In this document: positions 1 through 8,619 of the stretch, piece by piece
Numbering within the stretch: position 1 is the stretch's first letter
Layout of the letters: each line of letters opens with the position of its first letter
Assembly (NCBI GenBank): GCA_041690255.1
Contig: JAWLHU010000005.1
Span: 1-64,000, forward strand
Direction: 5' to 3'
DNA: 64,000 nucleotides
Source of the DNA: JAWLHU01 sp041690255
GTDB taxonomy: Bacteria > Bacillota > Sulfobacillia > Symbiobacteriales > Symbiobacteriaceae
Translations under genes and position numbers: made by a program
Notes under the pieces: model-generated
The model's database searches: none
The model's input: only the letters and a program-made list of their open reading frames with translations
Told to the model about the DNA's origin: nothing

Positions 1-55
1 AGCATGACCTATCCCACCTATGTACATCCTTGTACGATCAGTTTAACAAAAAACA

Positions 56-81
56 GAGCAGATCGCGAGTGCGATCTGCTC
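56..81 (-). terminator. Terminator of the YheC/YheD operon
   Basis: A perfect 11-bp inverted repeat (GAGCAGATCGC / GCGATCTGCTC, 4-nt loop) is followed on the minus strand by TGTTTTTTG. It lies 27 bp past the stop codon of the minus-strand gene ending at 108, as expected of an intrinsic terminator. A second hairpin (CGCCTGCCC / GGGCAGGCG, 100-122) overlaps that stop codon. Confidence 0.85.
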
Positions 82-107
82 ATTTGTCAACAACCTGAGC
101 GCCTGCC

Positions 108-1319
108 CTATTCGGGCAGGCGTTCCGCTTGGGCGAGGAGAAGGCCGTAGGCGATCTGGCTCTCCATGATTCTCATCCGGATGGTGGGCGCTGCGGGCCA
201 CCGGGGTCGGGGTGTGACCGAGAGGATCCAGAGACCTTCTGCGCCGGGCCCCAGGCCAATGTCTATGCCCAGGATCCCCAGTGGATGCAGCGCCTCCCCG
301 AGCAGGCGGGCAGCCGTCCGGCAGAGGTGCTCGATACGCCGCAGGAGGCGGCGAGCCTCCCGCCGGGGGATGGCGAGTTGACGTACGAGAGCGGTGAGCG
401 TGCCCCTGTGGGTACCATATACGGCATGGAAGAGCAGGCGCCATCCCGTGGTCCCCTGGACCGTGAGGCACCGGAGCCGGAGCGCCAGGCGCAGACGGGG
501 CTGCACCACCATGGGACGGTTTTTCGTCAGCTCACCGAGCCGGTCACCGGCCGCAGCCAGACCTGCACAAGATTCGCCCGATACGCAGATTCCGTCCTCC
601 GTCTGCACGACCAGGAGGGGCCTGCGGCCCCTGGTCAGTACAAGGACAGCCTGGTGGCGGACCAGGAGTGCCGCCAGATCGACAGCGCTGCGCAGGCGGC
701 GGCTCTCCGGCAGGTGAGGGCTGAGCACCGGGCTCTCGGCGAGAAGGGTGTGGCACCGCCACGGATCCAGCGAGGAGATCGCGTTGAACGCGATGAGATT
801 CGCCGCGCTCCGAAGCTGCCTGCGGACCTTCGCACAGACCCCTGGCATCAGCCAGAGCACACGGGGAATGGGAAAGCGGGCGGCCACGAGGCTTGTGGGC
901 GAAGCGCTTCGGTTGTCCGGTATGTACCCGTTCATCCGCCCGCTCTCCCAGTCGATTCCCCGCTCAAACCCCAGTCCGAAGAGTCCTGGTTCTCCCGCCA
1001 ACGCCGCGAAGGGGGATGGGACGTGGAGAAATGGGCCAGTCATACCCCCGGGGCAGAGCACGCCTACCGAAGGGGTCAGTTCGAGCAGGTCAGGGGCCCG
1101 ACGTTCTGCCCGCAGGCGCATGCCCTCATATGGAATAGCAAGCGCTTCCCAGAGGTCGGGGGCGAGTTGGGCAGTCGCCTGCAAGCCCGAGGCGACCACC
1201 CGGGCCAGGGTGGTCCGGCTGCCCAGCCGGAGGTGGAGTTCCGCTGCCCCCGAGAGGGGCGGGGGCAGCGCCATCGCTCCCCCCGGAAGGGCCGGATCAG
1301 GGTGCAGGGTGATGATCAC
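108..1319 (-). CDS. YheC/YheD family protein, degenerate ATP-grasp paralogue
   Basis: Full-length homologue (about 403 aa) of the upstream neighbour, sharing the opening block (LAPDLWEALAIPYEGMRL) and the C-terminal GIDIGLGP block. The family is ATP-grasp related and known in Bacillus as spore-coat associated. I chose the GTG at 1319 because GAGGAGGTG lies 7 nt upstream; this overlaps the upstream gene by 23 bp and implies translational coupling. The reading frame stays open farther upstream, but only inside the neighbour. Where the neighbour ends its ATP-grasp core with LLEAN, this copy has WILSVTPRP, so the acidic and Asn metal ligands appear lost. It is probably non-catalytic or a partner of its neighbour. 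The substrate is unknown. Confidence 0.75.
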   Translation of the reverse strand: MIITLHPDPALPGGAMALPPPLSGAAELHLRLGSRTTLARVVASGLQATAQLAPDLWEALAIPYEGMRLRAERRAPDLLELTPSVGVLCPGGMTGPFLHVPSPFAALAGEPGLFGLGFERGIDWESGRMNGYIPDNRSASPTSLVAARFPIPRVLWLMPGVCAKVRRQLRSAANLIAFNAISSLDPWRCHTLLAESPVLSPHLPESRRLRSAVDLAALLVRHQAVLVLTRGRRPLLVVQTEDGICVSGESCAGLAAAGDRLGELTKNRPMVVQPRLRLALRLRCLTVQGTTGWRLLFHAVYGTHRGTLTALVRQLAIPRREARRLLRRIEHLCRTAARLLGEALHPLGILGIDIGLGPGAEGLWILSVTPRPRWPAAPTIRMRIMESQIAYGLLLAQAERLPE

Positions 1320-2658
1320 CGGGGTACACCTCCTCGGATCGGGCGAAGCCGGCCAGGGCCAGGGCCAGGTCGGTCTGGCTCCGGGCCAGTTCTGTCTCGG
1401 TCTCCTCCGGATAACCCCAACCCGGCACTGCGTTCGCCTCCAGGAGCCAGATACGCCTGGTCTCCGCCTCCACAAGCACGTCGAAACCGAGCAGTCCCAG
1501 CGGGTGAAAGGCGGACTCCAGCACCTCTGCCGCCGTCAGACAGAGGCTGACCATCTCATCCATGCAACGCTGGGCTTCATCCGACCTCATGCCACAATGA
1601 GTCTCCAGGCTCTCCAGCACAGGTTGATCGAGCGCTCCGTTCGCCAGGTTGGTGAAGACAGCACCCTTTGTCTGGGAGACGCAGGCGGTCGCAACCAGCA
1701 GGCGCCACCGGCCACCGGGCCCGCGGACCGGCAGTATGCGGAAGTGGAGCGGTGCCCCCTGCCTCCCGGTGATCGCAATCCCCTGCTGCACGACACAGCG
1801 CCCCTCTCCCGTCACCTGCCGGAGCACCGGCCACATTTCCTGCAAGGTGGGGAAGAGCAGGCAATGCTGCTCACCTTCTGCGACGTGGCAGAGTTCAAAT
1901 CCGCTGGCCGTTCGCCGGATCCGGGCGGCCCGCTGACCCTTGACCCCATGGACATGCTTCACGAAGAGGCTCTCATGCCGGATCAGCATGGCGGCCAGAT
2001 CGGGAGGACCTGACAGGAGGCGGGTCTCGGGCAGGTGATGCCGGAGGGTCTCGTGGTCCGACAGCAGCGTGTGGAACTGCCACTTCCCAATGGAGCGCAC
2101 CCAGTTGAACGTCCGGTTGGCCGTGATTTCGCGCAGATGGTCGATCACGTCCCGCCGGATCGACCAGGTCAGCCGCACGGCTGCGGGTATGGGATACCAT
2201 GTGCGGAGCAGTTCCCCTTCCCGGCCGGGTCGGTTGTCAAGAACCCAGCCCCAGGCCCGTCGTCGCTCCCAGTCGATCTCTTCGTCGAAGCCGAAGGCCA
2301 GGAGGCCGGGAACGCCTTGGAGATGGCCGTAGTAGAGCGCGGCCCGGTGGGCCATCTCCTGTCGGGGGATTCGCTCCCTGCCCGGGTAGAGGACCGACAC
2401 CGCCGGTCCCAGCTCCAGTTGATCCGATGCGGCCTGTCGCAGGGTCAGTCGTATTCCGTCGTAGGGAATCGCTAGCCGGTCCCACAGGTCGGCGGCCAGA
2501 TGCGCCTCCCCCGGCGGTGCCTTTCCGGCGCACGTTGACATTACCTCGACGGAGCCGAAGCGAAGGGAGTGTTCGGTCTTGGCACCAGTTCCGGGAAGGC
2601 GGAGGTGACCAGGTTCCAGTGTCGCACTCCGATACAGGCTGACAAGCTGTTCTGCCAT
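1297..2658 (-). CDS. YheC/YheD family endospore coat-associated protein (ATP-grasp fold)
   Basis: A 453-aa protein of the YheC/YheD family, at a typical length. The C-terminal segment GFDVLVEAETRRIWLLEANAVPGW keeps the acidic/Asn pair expected at the ATP-grasp metal site, unlike its downstream paralogue. The ATG at 2658 has GAGGTG 6 nt upstream. It is the first gene of a two-gene minus-strand operon that ends at the terminator near 56-81, and it is divergent from the ECF sigma gene. Known members associate with the forespore or spore coat; the substrate is not known. The role in a spore former is inferred from the family. Confidence 0.8.
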   Translation of the reverse strand: MAEQLVSLYRSATLEPGHLRLPGTGAKTEHSLRFGSVEVMSTCAGKAPPGEAHLAADLWDRLAIPYDGIRLTLRQAASDQLELGPAVSVLYPGRERIPRQEMAHRAALYYGHLQGVPGLLAFGFDEEIDWERRRAWGWVLDNRPGREGELLRTWYPIPAAVRLTWSIRRDVIDHLREITANRTFNWVRSIGKWQFHTLLSDHETLRHHLPETRLLSGPPDLAAMLIRHESLFVKHVHGVKGQRAARIRRTASGFELCHVAEGEQHCLLFPTLQEMWPVLRQVTGEGRCVVQQGIAITGRQGAPLHFRILPVRGPGGRWRLLVATACVSQTKGAVFTNLANGALDQPVLESLETHCGMRSDEAQRCMDEMVSLCLTAAEVLESAFHPLGLLGFDVLVEAETRRIWLLEANAVPGWGYPEETETELARSQTDLALALAGFARSEEVYPGDHHPAP

Positions 2659-2776
2659 CTTCGCACCTCATCCCCATGGTATGAAGGGGATCTGGGATGG
2701 CACCGGTTGCCCCTGCAACTTTCTGCCCGCAACTTCCCTCTTATCTGATAGAACCAGGTGTGAGGGGGTGAGTCCG

Positions 2777-3256
2777 GTGGATGAGCGAGAACTGGTCCAG
2801 ACCGCCTACCTGATCCTGGGCGATCGGCCGGCGGCGGAGGATGTGATGCAGGAGGCCTTCGCCCAGACCTTCCGGGTGATCGGGCAGTTGCGGGAGCCTG
2901 AAGCCTTCCGCAGCTGGCTTTACAGGCTGACGGTTCGCCGGGCCTGGCAGCAGGCGGCAAAGGAGCGGACCCAGCAGGAGGCCGTGCGGCGGCTTGGCGG
3001 ACTGCCCCAGGGGCCGGACCGTTCCCCCGCCGATGAGGTGGAGCGGCGCAACATGGTGGCCGATGCGATCCTCACCCTGCCGGCCCAGCAGCGGGCAGCG
3101 GTGGTGCTCTTCTACTTCCACGACCGGCCGCTGGGCGAGATCGCGGCCGTGCTGGACGCCCCGGAGGGGACGGTCAAGTCCTGGCTCCATCGGGCGAAGG
3201 GGACTCTGGCAAGGCTCCTGGGGGAGCCGCAACCATCGGTGGGAGGTGAGTCGTAG
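2777..3256 (+). CDS. ECF-type RNA polymerase sigma-70 factor
   Basis: A 159-aa ECF sigma factor. Region 2 (AAEDVMQEAFAQTFRVIGQLREPEAFRSWLYRLTVRRAW, about residues 18-56) and region 4 (ILTLPAQQRAAVVLFYFHDRPLGEIAAVLDAPEGTVKSWLHRAKGTL, about 98-145) are both intact. The reading frame is open from 2681, but the GTG at 2777 has GAGGGGGTG 6 nt upstream and gives the normal family start (DERELVQTAYLILGD). Its stop codon overlaps the start of the next gene by 1 nt, so the two are coupled. The downstream membrane protein is the likely anti-sigma factor or sensor. The signal is unknown. Confidence 0.9.
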   Translation: MDERELVQTAYLILGDRPAAEDVMQEAFAQTFRVIGQLREPEAFRSWLYRLTVRRAWQQAAKERTQQEAVRRLGGLPQGPDRSPADEVERRNMVADAILTLPAQQRAAVVLFYFHDRPLGEIAAVLDAPEGTVKSWLHRAKGTLARLLGEPQPSVGGES

Positions 3257-4728
3257 TGGACCGGCTGATCAAGGAGGGGTTGAAGCAGCGGGCCGCAGAG
3301 GTGACGGTGCCGGCGGATGCGTGGGAGCGGCAGAGGGCCCTCCTGGGAGCCGCCCCGGCCCACAGGCCCTGGTGGCGCCGCAGATGGGGTGTGGTAGCCG
3401 AGGTCGCCTTGTTTGCGCTGCTGATGACCGGGCTGGTGGTGGCGGGGCTCGCCGATGGCCCGGGCCGGCCGGGGGGCGGGGAACCGCCGCCTGTCGTGGC
3501 CGACCCGCCGGCGGGGGATCAGTTGAACCCGGTCGTGGCGCCGCCCACGCCGAGTGTGGTGGTGGCCCCCGACATACAGGGGTTGACCCCGCCCCAGGAG
3601 GAGGTCCTGGCCCTTGCGTCTTCTGCCATGGGCGTGCAGGGAGGGCAGTTGACCCTGAGCCGGATCGCCCTGACCGACGGTCTCTGGCGGTTGGAGTTCC
3701 AGGGCGACGGTCGGGCATTCACCCGCTCGGGGGGACCGATGCCGGTAGACCTCAGGAAGGGTGTCTACAGCCACATCGTCCCGGTGGATTGGATCACCTA
3801 TGAGATCGACGCGGCAAGCGGGGAGATTCGGAGCACAGAGACGCGGGGCGCTGCCATCGATACCAATCGCACCGACCTGGAGCACTACCGGGGCTATGTC
3901 GTCGAAGGGGGCGAGCGGACCATCCTCCGGCTGGTCAACGCCGACGGGAGCCGGGAGGGGCGGGACCTGACCGTCTGGGTGCCCGAAGGGGCGCTCGACG
4001 CCGGTAACCTCGACCTCTGGCACCTGACCTACGGCACGGGCCGGCTGGTCGACGTCTGGGGCCTGACCAACGGCTCCGGTGAGGTGCTGGCCTACCGCAT
4101 CGAGATGGAGGAGCGGCCCAGCGAGGCGGTGCTGGACCACGACCTGGTCCACGGTATCCCCCTGCCCGACGGGGCGAAGGTGACCCGGGCAATCCATCAG
4201 GAGGCCGCGGGCTACCTGCTTGAGGGCTACACGGTTGAGTCGCTCACGGCCTGGTACGAGGAGCAGATGCCCCGCTACGGCTGGGAGATGGGGAAGCCTC
4301 CGGTGCCGGGTCAGCAGGGCGTGCTGCGCTTCGTGGCGCTCGGCTGGCAGGAGGCGAACATCGCCATGCTGCCCTACGAGAAGGGCGTCCAGTTCATCCT
4401 AAGCTGGGGCATGACCCGCCTGGGCAACGGCGAGCAGGCCGTGGCGGCCGTTTTCCTGGAGCTGGGCGACGACCCCACCTTCGAGCACTTCCCCCGCACC
4501 CCAGGCACCGCCGTGGGCGAGTTCCACGGTGGTGGGCCGGCCCCCGGCGAGACGATCCCCGCGATGTTCGAGACCCGGGTCCGCGAGGCCGACGACGGCA
4601 CTTGGGAGGTAGAACTGAACCGGATCTGGGACGGCGGGAAGCGAACCACCTGGTCCTTCCGGGTGGAGCAGACCGGGGTCGTCCACCGCCTCGGTCAGAC
4701 CGGCGACCTGCCCCCAGTGAAGCCCTGA
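3256..4728 (+). CDS. Membrane-anchored sigma-factor partner (putative anti-sigma factor)
   Basis: A 490-aa protein with a short cytosolic N-terminus (residues 1-47), one transmembrane helix (about 48-68, VVAEVALFALLMTGLVVAGLA), a Pro-rich linker and a large extracytoplasmic region. The GTG start overlaps the sigma gene stop by 1 nt, with GGAGGTGAG just upstream. The gene order sigma then single-pass membrane protein is the classic sigma/anti-sigma arrangement. No zinc-binding HxxxCxxC motif is visible in the short cytosolic part, so it is not a ZAS-type anti-sigma. The outer domain holds repeated beta-rich stretches and is not recognised. Confidence 0.6.
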   Translation: MDRLIKEGLKQRAAEVTVPADAWERQRALLGAAPAHRPWWRRRWGVVAEVALFALLMTGLVVAGLADGPGRPGGGEPPPVVADPPAGDQLNPVVAPPTPSVVVAPDIQGLTPPQEEVLALASSAMGVQGGQLTLSRIALTDGLWRLEFQGDGRAFTRSGGPMPVDLRKGVYSHIVPVDWITYEIDAASGEIRSTETRGAAIDTNRTDLEHYRGYVVEGGERTILRLVNADGSREGRDLTVWVPEGALDAGNLDLWHLTYGTGRLVDVWGLTNGSGEVLAYRIEMEERPSEAVLDHDLVHGIPLPDGAKVTRAIHQEAAGYLLEGYTVESLTAWYEEQMPRYGWEMGKPPVPGQQGVLRFVALGWQEANIAMLPYEKGVQFILSWGMTRLGNGEQAVAAVFLELGDDPTFEHFPRTPGTAVGEFHGGGPAPGETIPAMFETRVREADDGTWEVELNRIWDGGKRTTWSFRVEQTGVVHRLGQTGDLPPVKP

Positions 4729-4738
4729 TACAGAACGA

Positions 4739-4767
4739 GGCCGCTCCCCTCCCGGGGGGCGGCCTTT
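4739..4767 (+). terminator. Intrinsic terminator after the sigma/anti-sigma pair
   Basis: GGCCGC / GCGGCC arms with an extra C/G-run stem, followed by TTT. It lies 11 bp after the stop at 4728 and separates the sigma operon from the acyl operon promoter region. Confidence 0.6.
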
Positions 4768-4777
4768 GCGCGCCCCC

Positions 4778-4806
4778 TGTTCATCCAGTGAACACCCCTG
4801 TTCACT
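4778..4806 (+). promoter_or_regulatory. Putative upstream activator site 1 (three TGTTCA-type half-sites)
   Basis: TGTTCA-N5-TGAACA is followed directly by CCCC-TGTTCA. The inner pair forms a perfect 8-bp inverted repeat, AGTGAACA-CCCC-TGTTCACT (4787-4806). It ends 51 bp before the -24 element of a sigma-54 promoter at 4857. The same TGAACACC core recurs upstream of two other sigma-54-type promoters (near 23040 and 40205). Positioning fits an enhancer-binding activator. Confidence 0.65.
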
Positions 4807-4856
4807 CCCCGGACAGATAAGTTTCCTGCATGTGAGCCATACCCGCACCGAATCGA

Positions 4857-4871
4857 TGGCATGCTTCTTGC
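4857..4871 (+). promoter_or_regulatory. Sigma-54 (-24/-12) promoter of the acyl-CoA operon
   Basis: TGGCATGCTTCTTGC has the invariant GG and GC exactly 10 nt apart and TTGC at -12. The predicted transcript start is near 4883, about 40 nt before the GTG at 4922. The match to TGGCAC-N5-TTGC has one deviation (T for C at the last base of the -24 block). Confidence 0.75.
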
Positions 4872-4921
4872 GACGATCAATGCGCAAGATTCAGAATCGC
4901 GGACAGAGGGGAGAGGGCAGC

Positions 4922-6082
4922 GTGGTATCCTTTTCGCTCAATGAGGAGCAGCGCATGATCCAGCAGTTGGCCCGGGACTTCGCCAAAGATGTCATCCGGC
5001 CCAACGCCGCCCACTATGACGAGATCGAGGAGACCCCCTGGGAGATTATGCGGGAGGCCCACAAGCTGGGGCTCGACTCCTATTCCTACCCCGAGGAGTT
5101 CGGCGGCGGAGGCATGACCGACATGCTGACTGGCATGCTCGTCGCCGAGGAACTGTCGTGGGGCTGCGCCGGCATCGCCACGGCGATCAACGCCACCCAT
5201 CTCTGCGCCACGGCGATCGACGCCTGCGGCACCGACGAGCAGCGGAAGACCTACCTCTCCATGTTCGCCGATCCCGACAAGCTCTACCTCGGCGCCATGG
5301 GGTTGACCGAGCCGGGCGCCGGGTCGGATGTGGCCAACATCGCCACGACGGCGACCCTCCAGGGCGATGAGTGGGTTCTTAATGGAACCAAGCGGTTCAT
5401 CACCAACGGCGGCATCGCCGATGTACACGTGATCTTTGCGACCACCGACCGGGCTTTAGGCTGGCGCGGCATTCAGGCCTTCATCGTCGAGAAGGGGACC
5501 CCCGGCCTCTCCATGGGCAAGAAGGAGAAGAAGATGGGCGTCCGCGCCTCCCACACCGCGGAGGTGATCCTGGAGAACTGCCGGATCCCCAAGGGGAACC
5601 TGATGCCCGGCCCCGGCGGTTCGGGCGGCCTTGGCGCCCTGAAGATGCTGGAGCGGACCCGCCCCGCCGTCGGCGCCGCAGCGCTGGGCATCGCCCGGGC
5701 GGCCTTCGAGTACGCCCTCCAGTACGCCCAGGAGCGGGAGACCATGGGCAAGCCGATCATCGAGCATCAATCGATCGCCAACAAGCTGGCCGACATGGCC
5801 ACCCGGATCGAGGCCTCCCGGCTCCTGATCTGGAAGGCCGCCTGGATGGCCAACGAGGGGATGAAGTTCACGAAGGAGGCCTCCATGGCCAAGCTCTTCG
5901 CCGGCGATACGGCCATGGATGTGACGATCGATGCCATTCAGATCCTGGGGGGCTACGGCTACATTCGGGAGTACCCGGTGGAGAAGTTCGCCCGGGACGC
6001 GAAGATCTATCAGATCTGGGAGGGGACCGCTGAGATCCAGCGTTATGTGATCGGCAAGGCCCTGCAGGGGAAGCTCGGCTAA
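4922..6082 (+). CDS. Acyl-CoA dehydrogenase (Glu-base type)
   Basis: A 386-aa flavoprotein of the acyl-CoA dehydrogenase family that oxidises acyl-CoA to trans-2-enoyl-CoA and passes electrons to ETF. Visible hallmarks are the FAD-binding stretch LGAMGLTEPGAGSDVANI, the RFITNGG strand and the C-terminal WEGTAEIQRYVIGKAL, with the catalytic Glu at about residue 367. I took the GTG at 4922 because of the purine-rich GGGGAGAGGG upstream and the usual N-terminus (SFSLNEEQRMIQQLARDFAK). It is the first gene of the 4922-10937 operon, downstream of the sigma-54 promoter. Chain-length preference cannot be read from sequence; short-chain is plausible. Confidence 0.92.
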   Translation: MVSFSLNEEQRMIQQLARDFAKDVIRPNAAHYDEIEETPWEIMREAHKLGLDSYSYPEEFGGGGMTDMLTGMLVAEELSWGCAGIATAINATHLCATAIDACGTDEQRKTYLSMFADPDKLYLGAMGLTEPGAGSDVANIATTATLQGDEWVLNGTKRFITNGGIADVHVIFATTDRALGWRGIQAFIVEKGTPGLSMGKKEKKMGVRASHTAEVILENCRIPKGNLMPGPGGSGGLGALKMLERTRPAVGAAALGIARAAFEYALQYAQERETMGKPIIEHQSIANKLADMATRIEASRLLIWKAAWMANEGMKFTKEASMAKLFAGDTAMDVTIDAIQILGGYGYIREYPVEKFARDAKIYQIWEGTAEIQRYVIGKALQGKLG

Positions 6083-6115
6083 CGAAGACCTAATCAAGAC
6101 TGGGGGAGTATGAAC

Positions 6116-7768
6116 ATGTCTGCAAAGCCCTGGCTGAAGCACTATCCCGAGTCGGTCCGTCCGTCTCTCGAATACCCGCGCACCCCGCTCTTCGCCCTGG
6201 TGGACGAGGCGGCGAAGAAGTGGCCCGACCGGAACGCCACCAACTTTTATGGCCGACGCATGACCTACGCCCAACTGGCCGGCGCCGTCAACAAGATGGC
6301 CAACGCCCTGCGCCTCCTCGGCGTCGGGCGCGGCGACCGGGTGATGCTGATGATGCCCAACTGCCCGCAGTTCGTCATCGCCTTCTTCGGGATTCTGAAG
6401 GCGGGGGCCACGGTGATCCAGACCAACCCGCTCTATGTGGAGCGTGAGATCGAGTACCAGGCGAACGACTCCCGGGCCCGCCTGATCATCACGGTGGATG
6501 CGCTCTACCCCCGGGTGGCGGCGGCGAAGCCGAACACGAATCTGCAGTACTGCATGGTCGCCAAGCTGCGGGGCGAGCCGCCGATCGATCAGCACCAGGT
6601 GATCTCGTTCGAGATGGCGCTGCAGGCCGCATCGGCCGCGGATCCACAGGTTGAGATCGACCCGATGGAGGATATCGCCGTCTTCCAGTACACGGGCGGG
6701 ACCACCGGTCCTTCGAAGGGGGCCATGCTGACCCACTGCAACCTGATGGCCAACGTGCTCCAGTTGAATGAGCTGCTCAACCCGGTGGAGACACCGGCGG
6801 ACGGCGAGCGGGTGCTGACGATCCTGCCGCTCTTCCACTCTTACGGGATGACCGTTGCCATGAACGGCGGCATTCACCGGGGCTCGGAGCTGATCCTGCT
6901 GCCCAAGTTCGAGCTGCCCGAGGTCATGGAGACGATCAAGAACTTCAAGCCGACATCCTTCCCGGGTGTGCCGACCATGTACGTGGCGGTCAACTCGTTC
7001 CCGGGCGCCGAGGAGTACGGCGTCGGCTCGATCGTCGTCTGCAACTCCGGCGGCGCCGCCATGCCGGTCGAGGTGATGAAGACCTTCGAGAATCGCTTCG
7101 GCGCCTCGATCTCTGAGGGCTATGGTCTCTCCGAGGCCTCGCCGGTCACCCACTCCAACCCGTTCGGCGGGCTGCGCAAGCCGGGCTCGATCGGCGTGCC
7201 CCTCCCCGACACCGACTGCCGGGTCGTCGACCTGGAGACCGGCACCCGTGACGTGGCGCCCGGGGAGCAGGGCGAGATCATCATTCGCGGTCCGCAGATC
7301 ATGAAGGGCTACTGGAACAAGCCGGAGGAGACCGCCAATGCCCTTCGGGTGCTGGATGGCGAGGTCTGGCTCTACACCGGCGACATCGGCACGGTGGATG
7401 AGGACGGCTACTTCTATATCACCGACCGGAAGAAGGACATGATCCTGGCCGGCGGCTATAACATTTACCCCCGCGAGATCGAGGAGGTCCTCTTCCAGCA
7501 CCAGGCGGTGCAGGAGGCGGTGGTGGCCGGCGTGCCGGACGCCTACCTGGGCGAGACGGTCAAGGCGTACATTGTCCTGAAGCCGGGCCACACCGTCACC
7601 GAGACGGAGATGGATCACTTCTGCCGGCAGCAACTGGCCGCCTACAAGGTGCCGCGGCGCTATGAGTTCCGGGAGACGCTGCCCAAGTCGGCCGTGGGCA
7701 AGGTGTTGCGCCGGATCCTGATCGAGGAGGAGAAGGCGAAGATCGCTGCAGGCGGCGGGGCCCAATGA
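6116..7768 (+). CDS. Acyl-CoA ligase (long-chain-fatty-acid--CoA ligase family)
   Basis: A 550-aa AMP-forming acyl-CoA synthetase (ANL superfamily) that activates a carboxylic acid to its CoA thioester via an acyl-adenylate. It has the P-loop-like YTGGTTGPSKGA (about residue 192), the SEGYGLSEASPV motif, YTGDIGTVDEDGYFYITDRKKDMI (about 419) and the C-terminal catalytic lysine in KSAVGKVLRR (about 526). Two ATGs lie close together; 6116 has GGGGGAG at correct spacing and is preferred over 6110. It overlaps the next gene by 4 bp (ATGA). It supplies the CoA ester for the surrounding oxidation enzymes. Confidence 0.92.
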   Translation: MSAKPWLKHYPESVRPSLEYPRTPLFALVDEAAKKWPDRNATNFYGRRMTYAQLAGAVNKMANALRLLGVGRGDRVMLMMPNCPQFVIAFFGILKAGATVIQTNPLYVEREIEYQANDSRARLIITVDALYPRVAAAKPNTNLQYCMVAKLRGEPPIDQHQVISFEMALQAASAADPQVEIDPMEDIAVFQYTGGTTGPSKGAMLTHCNLMANVLQLNELLNPVETPADGERVLTILPLFHSYGMTVAMNGGIHRGSELILLPKFELPEVMETIKNFKPTSFPGVPTMYVAVNSFPGAEEYGVGSIVVCNSGGAAMPVEVMKTFENRFGASISEGYGLSEASPVTHSNPFGGLRKPGSIGVPLPDTDCRVVDLETGTRDVAPGEQGEIIIRGPQIMKGYWNKPEETANALRVLDGEVWLYTGDIGTVDEDGYFYITDRKKDMILAGGYNIYPREIEEVLFQHQAVQEAVVAGVPDAYLGETVKAYIVLKPGHTVTETEMDHFCRQQLAAYKVPRRYEFRETLPKSAVGKVLRRILIEEEKAKIAAGGGAQ

Positions 7769-8619
7769 TCCGCACGGTTGCCGTGATCGGGGCGGGGACC
7801 ATGGGGGCGGAGATCGCCGCCCTCGCCGCCCTGGGAGGCTACGAGACCTATCTGCACGACCACTCCTCCGAGGCGCTCATGGCCGCGGGCGCCCGGCTGC
7901 AGAACCGCCTGCTGAACATGGAGGAGAAGGGGAAGATCGGGGAGGGGGCGGGGCAGCTCGCCCTCGCCCGGCTCCACTTCGAGCCCTCCTTCGAGCGGGC
8001 GGTCAGCGAGGCCGACTTCGTGATCGAAGCGGTCTACGAGGACCTGGAGCTGAAGCGGCGGATCTTCACCGAGCTGGACCTGCTCGCGCCGGCACATGCC
8101 GTGCTCGCTACCAACTCCTCGACGATCGTCTCCTCCCGCATCGCAAGCGCTACCGGGCGACCGGAGAAGGTGATCAACATGCACTTCTTCACGCCGCCGC
8201 TGGTCATGGAGATCGTGGAGATCGTCCAGGGGCCGCACGTGGCCGATGAGACCGTGGCGGCGACCGTCGAGGTGACCATGGCGATGCACCGGCAGCCGGC
8301 GATTCTGAAGAAGGAGACCTTTGGCTTCGTCGCCAACCGGGTCCTCGGCGCCGTCCTGAACGAGGCGCTGAAGATCGTGGAGGAGGGGGTCGCCTCGCCC
8401 GAGGAGGTGGACCAGATCGTTCAGAAGGCGCTGGGCCACTCGCTCCCGCCCTTCCGGATCCTCGACCTGGTCGGCAACGATGTCGCCTGGTACGTGGGCC
8501 AGGAGCGGGCCCGCTGGACCGGTGTTCCCGCCGATGGCCCCAATCCGTTGCTGACCGAGAAGGTGCAGAAGGGCGAGCTGGGCCGGAAGAGCGGAAAGGG
8601 CTGGTACACCTATGGCTAG
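7765..8619 (+). CDS. 3-hydroxyacyl-CoA dehydrogenase (HBD type)
   Basis: A 284-aa single-function NAD(P)-dependent 3-hydroxyacyl-CoA dehydrogenase, the length of 3-hydroxybutyryl-CoA dehydrogenases. The Rossmann motif GAGTMGAEIA is at residues 8-17, the catalytic His in INMHFFTPP at about 138, and the dimerisation domain (GFVANRVLGAVLNEALKIVEEGVASPEEVD) follows. The C-terminus ends in the usual GRKSGKGWYTY. It starts inside the ligase stop (4-bp overlap) and its stop is overlapped by the alcohol dehydrogenase (8 bp), so it sits in a tightly coupled operon. Confidence 0.93.
   Translation: MIRTVAVIGAGTMGAEIAALAALGGYETYLHDHSSEALMAAGARLQNRLLNMEEKGKIGEGAGQLALARLHFEPSFERAVSEADFVIEAVYEDLELKRRIFTELDLLAPAHAVLATNSSTIVSSRIASATGRPEKVINMHFFTPPLVMEIVEIVQGPHVADETVAATVEVTMAMHRQPAILKKETFGFVANRVLGAVLNEALKIVEEGVASPEEVDQIVQKALGHSLPPFRILDLVGNDVAWYVGQERARWTGVPADGPNPLLTEKVQKGELGRKSGKGWYTYG

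Noticed and set aside
2696..2716. Possible sigma-54 site (TGGCACCGGTTGCC) before the ECF sigma gene
   Set aside because: GG to GC spacing is 8 nt, not 10, and no TGAACACC motif lies upstream.
5456..7765. Very long open frame (769 codons) on the minus strand opposite the acyl-CoA genes
   Set aside because: The plus-strand frames carry clear acyl-CoA dehydrogenase and ligase motifs; the antisense product is His/Leu/Asp-rich without motifs, typical of mirror frames in high-GC DNA.
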